Shown here one piece after another: positions 1 through 5,444 of a DNA stretch of 5,444 bases. The stretch lies in the NCBI GenBank assembly GCA_021828635.1, contig JAJZEJ010000531.1, forward strand, positions 1 to 5,444, given 5' to 3'. Made by a program: the position numbers and the translations under genes. The DNA comes from Chloroflexota bacterium. Its GTDB lineage: Bacteria; Chloroflexota; Ktedonobacteria; Ktedonobacterales; Ktedonobacteraceae. Under the pieces are notes generated by a model, which saw only the letters and a program-made list of their open reading frames with translations, was not told where the DNA came from and searched no databases. Position 1 is the stretch's first letter. Every line of letters starts with the position of its first letter.

Positions 1-1
1 C

Positions 2-1390
2 GGGCGCGTCCTGATGCTGGTTTACGCTATTGCCAGTGCTTTGCTTACTTATCTGATCGTGCGCCGTCTGGGGTCCAGTCGCAGCGCGGCTCTGCTCGCC
101 ATGCTGCTCTTCGCACTCTCGCCCATCGCCATCACCTTTGGCCGCCAGGTGCTGCTCGATAATGTGGCAACCTTCTGGTTTCTACTCTCGTTCTACTTGC
201 TGGTGGCTGGTGATAGTCGCCTGTTATATATCATCTTGTCGGGCATTACGTTGGGCATCTCCATTCTCTCGAAAGAGGTCATGGTTCTGTTCATTCCGTT
301 CATGATCTACGCGGCGTGGCTGCATTCGACAAAGTTTCAGCGCAAATTTGCTCTGGTGGCCTTCACTTACTCCGTACTGGCGGTTGGCTCTTCTTTCGTG
401 CTGATGGCCGTGCTGAAAGGCGAGCTATTTCCCCAGGGCTGGCTCCCTGGTGACACCCATCCGCATTTGAGCCTGATAGCAACCTATCTCAGTCAGGTGC
501 AACGAGGCAAAAGCCAGGGTAGCTTTACGCAGCAGTGGAATACCTGGTTCAATCTTGACCCGGTGCTGATGGTTTTCAGCGTCGCCACGCTGGCTTTCAA
601 TCTCGTGATGGGCTGGTGGAACCGCAAGCAACTCTTGCTAGCACTCATGGCTATCAGTTTCTGGCTGTTGCTCATTCGTGGTGGTGTCGTACTGGCCTTC
701 TATTTCATCCCACTGGTACCATTGGTGGCAATTAATGCGGCCTTCGCCATCAACACTATTCTGGGTTGGCTTGGCAGGCTGGCACGTTTCGATCTGTTGC
801 GTGCCATGCTGATCTTGTGCGTGGTGCTGGCGATCATTCCCTATGACCTGCTACACGCCGTACCAGCTTTCACAGAAGACCCGACGCTGGCACAGCAAGA
901 GGCGATCACCTGGGTGCGCGAAAACGTACCGCACGATGCCTTCCTGGTCATCAACGACTGGATGTTCGTGGATTTGCGTCAACCCGGCGGCCTGGGGACC
1001 GGCACCGGCGCAACCTATCCCAACGCCAATATCTACTTCAACGTCGCCACCGACCCAGCGGTCAGAGATACGATCTTGCACGGCCAATGGAACAACATTG
1101 ACTATGTGATTGAAGATTCGGAAATGCAAAGCGACGTTAGCGGAGATACAACAAAGTTTGCGATCATTGATAACGCGATTAAACACTCTGTCGTAGTTGC
1201 CAGATTCACGTCTGGCAAATTAGATAGTATCGACCCAGTGAAAATCTACGAAGTTATTCATCCTGGAACACAACCGATAGTGCATATACCGAGCAGTATA
1301 CCAACTTCGTTGGCAACAATACAGGGTACGCAAAGTGGCGGACGAATAGCATTGGCCGATAAACGAAAAGATTTTATGTCATTAACGTAG
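2..1390 (+). CDS. GT39/PMT-like membrane glycosyltransferase, 5' end outside window
   Basis: Probable membrane glycosyltransferase of the GT39 / PMT_2 type, which transfers a sugar from a polyprenyl-phosphate donor on the outer face of the membrane. The frame is open to the window edge and the first in-frame ATG (base 14) falls inside what looks like a transmembrane helix, so the true start lies upstream. Residues below count from that ATG. Hydrophobic segments lie near 1-16, 24-42, 52-66, 71-83, 90-102, 112-133, 184-200, 207-221, 226-250 and 262-280. The stretch LSPIAITFGRQVLLDN (35-50), with an Arg followed by Leu-Asp after a helix, resembles the family's second loop. The usual first-loop acidic pair should be in the missing N-terminus. 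From about 285 to 458 the chain is soluble (ITWVRENVPHDAFLVINDW at 298-316), resembling the extracytoplasmic tail of such enzymes. The stop codon lies inside a terminal inverted repeat, so the last residues may not be ancestral. Family call is good; sugar and acceptor are unknown. Confidence 0.8.
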   Translation, partial: GRVLMLVYAIASALLTYLIVRRLGSSRSAALLAMLLFALSPIAITFGRQVLLDNVATFWFLLSFYLLVAGDSRLLYIILSGITLGISILSKEVMVLFIPFMIYAAWLHSTKFQRKFALVAFTYSVLAVGSSFVLMAVLKGELFPQGWLPGDTHPHLSLIATYLSQVQRGKSQGSFTQQWNTWFNLDPVLMVFSVATLAFNLVMGWWNRKQLLLALMAISFWLLLIRGGVVLAFYFIPLVPLVAINAAFAINTILGWLGRLARFDLLRAMLILCVVLAIIPYDLLHAVPAFTEDPTLAQQEAITWVRENVPHDAFLVINDWMFVDLRQPGGLGTGTGATYPNANIYFNVATDPAVRDTILHGQWNNIDYVIEDSEMQSDVSGDTTKFAIIDNAIKHSVVVARFTSGKLDSIDPVKIYEVIHPGTQPIVHIPSSIPTSLATIQGTQSGGRIALADKRKDFMSLT

Positions 1391-1526
1391 GGACACGATT
1401 TATCGCGTCAATCACGCCGGAACCACAGACTCGTGTGATCCACGTGGGCAGATGCGATGCCAAACTACGTTGATCCACAATTGTGACCCTAAGAACAGGT
1501 TTGGACGCGATAAATCACGTCCCTAC
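1387..1526. repeat. MITE-like 140-bp element with 23-bp terminal inverted repeats
   Basis: The left end (1387-1409, GTAGGGACACGATTTATCGC plus GTC) and the reverse complement of the right end (1504-1526) agree at 21 of 23 positions; they differ only at ACA versus GTG-type positions 9-10. The 94-bp interior has no convincing reading frame. It contains the palindrome CCACGTGG and two copies of TGATCCAC. No target-site duplication is evident. Structure suggests a non-autonomous mobile element or a palindromic intergenic repeat that could fold in RNA. Related ends occur at 3886-3910 and 5231-5336. Mobility is inferred, not shown. Confidence 0.75.
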
Positions 1527-1589
1527 ACCAAAAATATCGTTTTATATAGTTCTGCATAATAATAATATAGTAAAGGAATAACAAATCCT
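1527..1589 (+). promoter_or_regulatory. AT-rich leader with Shine-Dalgarno for the DUF362 gene
   Basis: This strongly AT-rich stretch separates the repeat element from the next gene. Possible -10 hexamers are TATAGT (1545-1550) and CATAAT (1555-1560), but neither has a convincing -35 box about 17 bases upstream, so promoter placement is a guess. AAAGGA (1572-1577) is a reasonable Shine-Dalgarno, though 12 bases from the ATG at 1590 is a long spacing. Confidence 0.3.
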
Positions 1590-2753
1590 ATGGTAGCAAT
1601 TCAACCTGCAACTGATACGGTCGCGGTAACGCGCACATTTGATGGCATCGAGGAGGCGGCTCATCGCGTGATTGCGCAGGTGGGCGGCATAGAAGCGATC
1701 ATGCGCGGCGCGAAGATGGCGATCCTCAAGCCAAATTTGGTGGCGGGACGCAATGCCGAGACCGGCTCAACCACCAGTTTTGCCCTGCTCAAGGCCGTCG
1801 CCGAAGAGGTACGCGCCTGTGGGGCCGAGCCGGTGCTTTGCGAGACTCCAGGCACTGAATTTGACCGCGAAGCCACGTATACCATTCTTGGCGTCGAGAA
1901 ATTCTGCCAGGAGAACGGCATCGGTATTTTGCGCGTAGACCCCGAAGGCGGCGAAGAGGATTGGATGGAACTGCGACCGGAGGGCGCGAAGACGTTGCGC
2001 CGCTATCGCATTCCCCGCGTGCTAAAAGAGGCCCGTCTGATTAACCTGCCCGTCCTCAAAACACACGTCGTTTCGACAATGACGCTGGCAATGAAAAATG
2101 TGATGGGCATTCTGCCACGTCCCGACCGCCGTTCGATGCACACCTTTGGCATTGATCAAAGCATCGTCGATATGAACCTGGGCATCAAGCCCGATCTGAT
2201 CATTGTCGATGGCAGTGTCGGCCAGGATGGCGAGGGTCCACTGTATGGCGACAAAGCCGACCTGCAAGTGCTGGTAGCTGGACGCGATAGTCTGGCCGTT
2301 GATCTGGTTTGTTGTCAGGTTGTGGGCGTCAAGCCGCGTGACATTCCGCATCTCAAGCTGGCGCTGGAGCAATGGGGCAAGCCTACCTGGACGCTGGTCG
2401 GTGAGGATGTGGGCGTTATCAAGAAGTTTCGCCTGCCGCACCAGAAGGCGCTGTACCGTTTCATCTTCTGGATGATGTACCCACTCGACTACCCCTACAC
2501 CTGGATTGCTGAGCGCGGCAAGCATCTCTGCACCTCGCTCTATGAGACCGGTCTGGTCGGTACACGCCCGCAGATCAAAGAGGCACAATGTACACGCTGC
2601 GGTGTCTGCGTCGATGCTTGCCCGCTGCCCAATGTGATTGATCTCAAAACACTGAAAGTCAATCCCGTCACGTGCCAGCGTTGCCTGCTCTGCTACGAAG
2701 CCTGCCCCGAAGGCGCGATGAGCGTCAAGGGCTATTCGGGTGCGCGTCAATAA
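1590..2753 (+). CDS. DUF362 protein with C-terminal 2[4Fe-4S] ferredoxin domain
   Basis: A 387-residue, probably cytoplasmic iron-sulfur protein of unknown reaction. Residues about 43-255 match the DUF362 pattern: ILKPNLV (45-51), LPVLKTH (153-159), MKNVMGILP (168-176), His184, IIVDGSVGQDGEGPLYG (204-220) and GRDSLAVD (231-238). A more hydrophobic, aromatic linker at 288-306 (FIFWMMYPLDYPY) may dock on a membrane or partner. The C-terminus has two complete CxxCxxCxxxCP motifs: Cys334/337/340/344 and Cys362/365/368/372, predicting two [4Fe-4S] clusters that pass electrons. All eight cysteines are present and the protein looks intact. ATG 1590 is chosen because AAAGGA lies upstream and the DUF362 fold starts soon after. 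Known DUF362 proteins are often annotated only as iron-sulfur proteins, so substrate cannot be named. The neighbouring envelope-type genes hint at lipid or glycan modification, but that is context only. Confidence 0.9.
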   Translation: MVAIQPATDTVAVTRTFDGIEEAAHRVIAQVGGIEAIMRGAKMAILKPNLVAGRNAETGSTTSFALLKAVAEEVRACGAEPVLCETPGTEFDREATYTILGVEKFCQENGIGILRVDPEGGEEDWMELRPEGAKTLRRYRIPRVLKEARLINLPVLKTHVVSTMTLAMKNVMGILPRPDRRSMHTFGIDQSIVDMNLGIKPDLIIVDGSVGQDGEGPLYGDKADLQVLVAGRDSLAVDLVCCQVVGVKPRDIPHLKLALEQWGKPTWTLVGEDVGVIKKFRLPHQKALYRFIFWMMYPLDYPYTWIAERGKHLCTSLYETGLVGTRPQIKEAQCTRCGVCVDACPLPNVIDLKTLKVNPVTCQRCLLCYEACPEGAMSVKGYSGARQ

Positions 2754-2782
2754 TTTGCTGTTATCGAACTTAATCATCTAAC

Positions 2783-2873
2783 ACCCACATGATGGCACCC
2801 AGGGACATGGCACCCACAAGGGGTGTCACTACATGTAGGACACCCCTTGTGGGTGCCATGCTATCATGTGGGT
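2783..2873. repeat. Long perfect palindrome with nested outer arms
   Basis: Arms 2806-2827 and 2839-2860 are exact reverse complements over 22 bp (core GGCACCCACAAGGGGTGTC). The 11-base gap contains the self-complementary decamer CTACATGTAG (2829-2838), so almost the whole 55 bases can pair. An outer 11-bp pair, ACCCACATGAT (2783-2793) with ATCATGTGGGT (2863-2873), brackets it. ATGGCACCCA also occurs twice in direct order (2792-2801 and 2807-2816). No T-run follows the stem, so it is not a classical intrinsic terminator, although an RNA copy would fold very stably between the two genes. It probably belongs to a dispersed intergenic repeat family. Confidence 0.85.
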
Positions 2874-2880
2874 ACCATGT

Positions 2881-2887
2881 GGAAGGG
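2881..2887 (+). promoter_or_regulatory. Shine-Dalgarno that decides the dehydrogenase start
   Basis: GGAAGGG ends 8 bases before the ATG at 2896. This favours 2896 over the in-frame ATG at 2866, which lies within the outer arm of the palindrome, has no ribosome-binding sequence before it, and would add ten residues ahead of the canonical N-terminal Rossmann strand. Confidence 0.7.
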
Positions 2888-2895
2888 CATACATC

Positions 2896-3879
2896 ATGAC
2901 TATTCTTGTAACGGGCGCGACAGGCTTTTTGGGGTCGGCGCTGGTAACTGAACTGGTAAAACAAGACCAGCCGGTGCGCGTGCTGGTACGCGATGAGCAA
3001 AAGGCACGTCAGCAATTTGGTGAAGCTGTCTCTATTGTGCGCGGCGAGATTACCGACGCGACGCAGGTCCAGCAGGCGGTCGAAGGAGCCAACATCATCT
3101 ATCATTTTGTGGGACGCCTCTATCATCCCAGCGTTCCAGCGGAACTTTACCGCGAGACGCACGTGGAAGGCACGCGCATCATTTTAGAGGCGTGCAAGGG
3201 GCAAAGCCAGTTGACACGCTTCGTGCATTGCAGCACAACTGGTGTGCATGGCGAGACAGGCAAAACGCCTGCCACCGAGGATGCGCCTTTCGCGCCGACC
3301 AATCCCTATGAGGCTACGAAGCTGGAGGGCGAACTGCTAACCTTGAAGGCACACAAAGAGCAGGGACTGCCTGTCAGCGTCGTGCGCCCCGGTCTGGTCT
3401 ATGGTCCAGGCGATCTGCACCTGCTCGGTTTCTTCTCCTCGATCAAGAAGGGACTCTTCCGCGTCATCGATAATGGAACAGCGATGCTGCATCCCATCTA
3501 CATCGATGATATGAATGATGCCTTCTTGCTGGCCGCCGAGAGGCCAGAGGCTATCGGGCATAGCTACAATATCGCTGGTGCGCGTGCGGTCAGTATCCGT
3601 GAACTATCCACAGCCATCGCGCATTCGATGGGCAAAGAACTACCATCTGGCAATATTCCACTCTGGCTCGCCAATCTGGCCTCGGATGGCTTCTCGCTCA
3701 TTCCTGGCTTTCAGGGCGAGAAAGCCCCACTCACCCGTAGCCGCGTCAAATTTCTAACCAATAGCCGCGTCTACTCCATCGAACGCGCCAAACGCGATCT
3801 GGGCTTCGCTCCCAAAGTCGAGCTTGAGGAAGGTATGCGTCGCACGGCATTGTGGTATCAGAAACATGGGTATCTCTAA
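2896..3879 (+). CDS. NAD(P)-dependent epimerase/dehydratase (extended SDR)
   Basis: A 327-residue cytoplasmic oxidoreductase of the extended short-chain dehydrogenase family, most like the 3-beta-hydroxysteroid-dehydrogenase / dihydroflavonol-reductase / sugar-epimerase branch. The Rossmann start ILVTGATGFLG (3-13) carries the TGxxGxxG motif. The strand RVLVRDEQKAR (28-38) ends in Arg32, which may favour NADP(H). Catalytic residues are visible: Ser113/Thr114 in HCSTTGVHG (111-119) and Tyr138-x-x-x-Lys142 in NPYEATK (136-142). Further family marks are VVRPGLVYGPGD (162-173), the substrate-side HPIYIDD (199-205), and RDLGFAP (300-306) near the C-terminus. Length and motif order are normal and nothing is broken. 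The start at 2896 is set by GGAAGGG upstream and by the fold. The gene follows a large palindrome and is followed by a solitary repeat end and a terminator-like hairpin, so it may be its own transcription unit. Substrate (sugar nucleotide, sterol/hopanoid-like or other) cannot be told from sequence. Confidence 0.9.
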   Translation: MTILVTGATGFLGSALVTELVKQDQPVRVLVRDEQKARQQFGEAVSIVRGEITDATQVQQAVEGANIIYHFVGRLYHPSVPAELYRETHVEGTRIILEACKGQSQLTRFVHCSTTGVHGETGKTPATEDAPFAPTNPYEATKLEGELLTLKAHKEQGLPVSVVRPGLVYGPGDLHLLGFFSSIKKGLFRVIDNGTAMLHPIYIDDMNDAFLLAAERPEAIGHSYNIAGARAVSIRELSTAIAHSMGKELPSGNIPLWLANLASDGFSLIPGFQGEKAPLTRSRVKFLTNSRVYSIERAKRDLGFAPKVELEEGMRRTALWYQKHGYL

Positions 3880-3885
3880 GGCATT

Positions 3886-3910
3886 GCGGGCGCGGTAAAC
3901 CGGCCCCTAC
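3886..3910 (-). repeat. Solitary repeat end of the GTAGGG family
   Basis: Read on the minus strand this is GTAGGGGCCGGTTTACCGCG plus CCCGC. It aligns with the element end at 5231 (GTAGGGACCGATTCATGGCG plus TCC) base for base with transitions, and with the 1387 end after one gap. No opposing partner end is visible between here and either flanking gene, so it looks like a remnant or a single-unit insertion. It begins 6 bases after the dehydrogenase stop codon. Confidence 0.55.
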
Positions 3911-3925
3911 AGAATTTGGAGAACT

Positions 3926-3971
3926 GGCCGATATATTTCCATAGATGGATATATCGGCCTTTCTAATTTTT
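3926..3971 (+). terminator. Probable intrinsic terminator after the dehydrogenase gene
   Basis: GGCCGATATAT (3926-3936) pairs perfectly with ATATATCGGCC (3949-3959) across a 12-base loop, and the stem is followed by TTTCTAATTTTT (3960-3971). A GC base to the stem plus a T-rich tail fits Rho-independent termination of the dehydrogenase transcript, 47 bases past its stop. The upper part of the stem is AT-rich, so strength is uncertain. Confidence 0.65.
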
Positions 3972-4096
3972 GGACACCTCGTGTATCTCGACATCTAGAA
4001 AGTCCCGATATTTGGCCTATCGTTAATTATACTGTATCAATGCGTTTCTATATGCTGATGCAAAAATATCAAAACTAAACTATAGATGAGGGATAC
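3972..4096 (+). promoter_or_regulatory. Leader of the flippase-like gene, with Shine-Dalgarno
   Basis: This stretch lies between the terminator-like hairpin and the next gene and is AT-rich in its second half. TATACT (4028-4033) is a plausible -10 box, but no good -35 lies at the right distance. GAGGGA (4088-4093) is a strong Shine-Dalgarno close to the ATG at 4097. A separate promoter here is likely because a terminator precedes it, but its exact place is not resolved. Confidence 0.35.
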
Positions 4097-5200
4097 ATGC
4101 AACCACACGATCATCAAGTATACAACCCGCCACTATCACTTTATGAACGTTTTGTTTTCTCCGCCCGTAATATTCTTGCCATGCCGACTATCCGTGTAGG
4201 GCTTGGCTTAATGAGTGGCGGCTTGATGCTCTATCTCATCTCGCGCTTTGTAAATATTCCCGCGACTCTGTTTGTGCTACGCACAAATCTGGCAACACCA
4301 CGTGGTATCCTGTTGGCACTCCTCTCCGGCGTGGCTTTCTTGACGGCGCTGGCCTTGCGCGGATTGCGCTGGCACTTTTTTCTCAATCCTTTAGGAAAAG
4401 TTAGCATCTTGCGCACAATACAGATTTTTATGATTGGCAGCTTTCTCAATTTCTTATTGCCGGTACGTGGCGGCGAGGTAGCCAAGAGCGTGATTTTGAA
4501 GCGTGTTACCGGTATTCCAATGAGCCGCTCTCTGCCGACCGTGGCGATGGACAAGGCGCTAGACCTGCTGCCCGCGCTCTTTATCATGATCCTGGTACCG
4601 TTGCTCGGCGTGAAGATGAGTCCTTTGCTCTGGTCAGTACTGAGCCTGGTAAGTGGTCTATTACTTGTATTGGTAGCTTTTATTGCTCTGGCAGCTTGGC
4701 AACGCAATACAGCTATCACGCTCCTGCATAAAGGTGTGGGCCTACTGCCTGCTGTTATTAGTAAGCGCGTAGAGGGTTTTGCCACAAGTTTTGTTGATGC
4801 ACTGTTGATTGGAGCAAGCCGACCACGCATCTTCATACCGGCGGTGTTGCTCACGCTGGTTGCGGTGATTTTCGAGGGTCTGTTTGCCATGCTGGCCTTC
4901 TGGACGGTTGGTTATCAGATATCCTTTGGCACGGCCCTCTTTGGCTACACTGTCTACAATATGTTCTTCATTCTGCCCACACCGCCGGGACAGGTGGGCA
5001 GCAATGAAGTGGCCGGTCTGCTCGTCTTTCACGGCCTACTCAACATCGATACCCATTATGTCACCGCTATGTTCATCTTCTCACATCCCTGGGCCGCGCT
5101 CATGCTGTGCGCCGTTGGCCTGAGCAATCTGAGCGCCCTGGGCCTGAATATAAGCAGTGCCATGCGCACACGTGATGCAGAGACCGATGATGCCCGATGA
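4097..5200 (+). CDS. Flippase-like membrane protein (LPG synthase TM / UPF0104 family)
   Basis: A 367-residue integral membrane protein of the lysylphosphatidylglycerol-synthase transmembrane-domain family, whose members include the flippase half of MprF and archaeal AglD-like proteins. Hydrophobic spans lie near 33-52, 69-89, 105-123, 154-171, 176-200, 245-272, 276-294 and 323-351. Family signatures are LRGLRW (87-92), GSFLNFLLPVRGGEVAKS (114-131), the nearby VAMDKALDLL (149-158), and a C-terminal PTPPGQVGSNE (294-304). There is no aminoacyl-transferase domain as in full MprF, so this is the membrane part alone, a common form. A polar N-terminus (1-30) and a charged C-tail (357-367) are expected to be cytoplasmic. 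Start ATG 4097 is preceded by GAGGGA. Likely role is moving or handling a lipid or polyprenyl-linked intermediate; substrate is unknown. The 3' end contains a 10-bp tandem duplication that sets the reading frame of the stop codon. Confidence 0.88.
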   Translation: MQPHDHQVYNPPLSLYERFVFSARNILAMPTIRVGLGLMSGGLMLYLISRFVNIPATLFVLRTNLATPRGILLALLSGVAFLTALALRGLRWHFFLNPLGKVSILRTIQIFMIGSFLNFLLPVRGGEVAKSVILKRVTGIPMSRSLPTVAMDKALDLLPALFIMILVPLLGVKMSPLLWSVLSLVSGLLLVLVAFIALAAWQRNTAITLLHKGVGLLPAVISKRVEGFATSFVDALLIGASRPRIFIPAVLLTLVAVIFEGLFAMLAFWTVGYQISFGTALFGYTVYNMFFILPTPPGQVGSNEVAGLLVFHGLLNIDTHYVTAMFIFSHPWAALMLCAVGLSNLSALGLNISSAMRTRDAETDDAR

Positions 5201-5203
5201 TGC
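5184..5203 (+). repeat. 10-bp perfect tandem duplication over the stop codon
   Basis: CCGATGATGC occurs twice in a row (5184-5193 and 5194-5203). The flippase-like gene stops at TGA 5198-5200 inside the second copy. Because ten is not a multiple of three, a single-copy allele would instead read on as Asp-Thr and end at the TAA in ATACATAAAA a few bases later. The effect on the protein is only a few terminal residues. Confidence 0.75.
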
Positions 5204-5223
5204 AGATACATAAAATAACCGGG

Positions 5224-5386
5224 TGATGGTGTAGGGACCGATTCATGGCGTCCGCCTCGCCTCAAACACACACAAATGCGATGCTATAGATGCACAACAT
5301 ACAATGGCATGCTGGACGCGATGAATCGGTCCCTACATCATACCATTGTATGTTGTTAAAGAGCATAATCGATTCCTACACCATCA
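5224..5386. repeat. Composite of nested inverted repeats (outer boundary)
   Basis: Outer arms TGATGGTGTAGGGACCGATT (5224-5243) and the reverse complement of 5367-5386 agree at 18 of 20 positions. Inside, a second pair, 5294-5310 (ACAACATACAATGGCAT) and 5340-5356, agrees at 16 of 17 in inverted orientation and brackets the inner element's right end. Thus three related repeat ends are present, one forward and two reverse, implying stacked or nested insertions, or a local inverted duplication. No reading frame of note is inside. Confidence 0.65.
5231..5336. repeat. MITE-like 106-bp element with 23-bp terminal inverted repeats
   Basis: The left end (5231-5253) and the reverse complement of the right end (5314-5336) agree at 22 of 23 positions. 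The shared pattern GTAGGGACCGATTCATCGCG differs from the 1387-1526 element ends mainly by one gap and a few transitions, marking the two as members of one family. The interior is about 60 bases, including a CA-rich run (CAAACACACACAAATGCG), with no coding potential. It lies 30 bases after the flippase-like gene's stop. Confidence 0.75.
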
Positions 5387-5444
5387 TTGCCGGACCCACA
5401 ACTCTTGTCCTGGTTTGTAGCTTTTTACAACATGGAAGTCGCGT

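Noticed and set aside
2022..2777. 251-codon open frame on the minus strand over the DUF362 gene
   Set aside because: It lies antisense to a gene with clear family motifs, and its product resembles no family I recognise; its openness follows from the codon usage of the true gene.
2806..2860. Palindrome as a classical intrinsic terminator
   Set aside because: The stem is strong but no T-run follows it on either strand, so it is listed as a repeat.
2866..2895. Earlier in-frame ATG that would extend the dehydrogenase by ten residues
   Set aside because: It lies in the outer arm of the palindrome, has no Shine-Dalgarno, and precedes the normal N-terminal Rossmann strand; ATG 2896 with GGAAGGG fits far better.
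2770..3162. 130-codon minus-strand open frame across the palindrome and dehydrogenase start
   Set aside because: It crosses a repeat and overlaps a well-supported gene; no family resemblance and no ribosome-binding sequence seen.
4231..4890. 219-codon minus-strand open frame inside the flippase-like gene
   Set aside because: The product is rich in Arg, Ser, Thr and Lys with no recognisable domain, as expected for the complement of a hydrophobic membrane gene.
1387..5386. CRISPR-like or direct-repeat array interpretation of the recurring GTAGGG sequences
   Set aside because: The copies are paired in inverted orientation, kilobases apart, and have no regular spacers.
5432..5444. ATG near the right edge as the start of a next gene
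   Set aside because: Only four codons are visible and no Shine-Dalgarno precedes it; it cannot be supported.

Overview
The window holds four forward-strand protein genes separated by four non-coding gaps of about 140 to 245 bases. The genes are: the 3' part of a membrane glycosyltransferase of the GT39/PMT type; a DUF362 protein fused to a two-cluster ferredoxin domain; an extended short-chain dehydrogenase (NAD-dependent epimerase/dehydratase family); and a multi-pass membrane protein of the lysylphosphatidylglycerol-synthase transmembrane / flippase-like family. No rRNA, tRNA, CRISPR array, transposase or phage gene is visible. Base composition is moderate, and the protein style with many short GTAGGG-ended inverted repeats between genes resembles large Chloroflexota genomes such as Ktedonobacteria. 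That assignment is an inference from general familiarity and not a database result.

Layout. Bases 2-1390: GT39-like gene, entering from beyond the left edge. Bases 1387-1526: a 140-bp element with 23-bp terminal inverted repeats, whose left end supplies the stop codon of the first gene. Bases 1590-2753: DUF362-ferredoxin gene behind an AT-rich leader. Bases 2783-2873: a perfect long palindrome with outer arms. Bases 2896-3879: dehydrogenase gene. Bases 3886-3910: a single repeat end, followed by a terminator-like hairpin at 3926-3971 and an AT-rich leader. Bases 4097-5200: flippase-like gene. Bases 5224-5386: a composite of nested inverted repeats. The last 58 bases show nothing supportable.

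How the genes may work together. A polyprenyl-phosphate-sugar-dependent glycosyltransferase, a nucleotide-binding epimerase/dehydratase and a flippase-like membrane protein would fit assembly or modification of an envelope glycan or glycolipid. The DUF362-ferredoxin protein would be an iron-sulfur redox partner of unknown role. This link rests on proximity and shared strand only. The gaps carry repeats and at least one terminator-like hairpin, so the genes are probably not one tight operon. The most distinctive feature of the window is the repeat family in the gaps: related GTAGGG-headed ends occur at three loci, a possible relative at the fourth, and they tend to lie just after stop codons.
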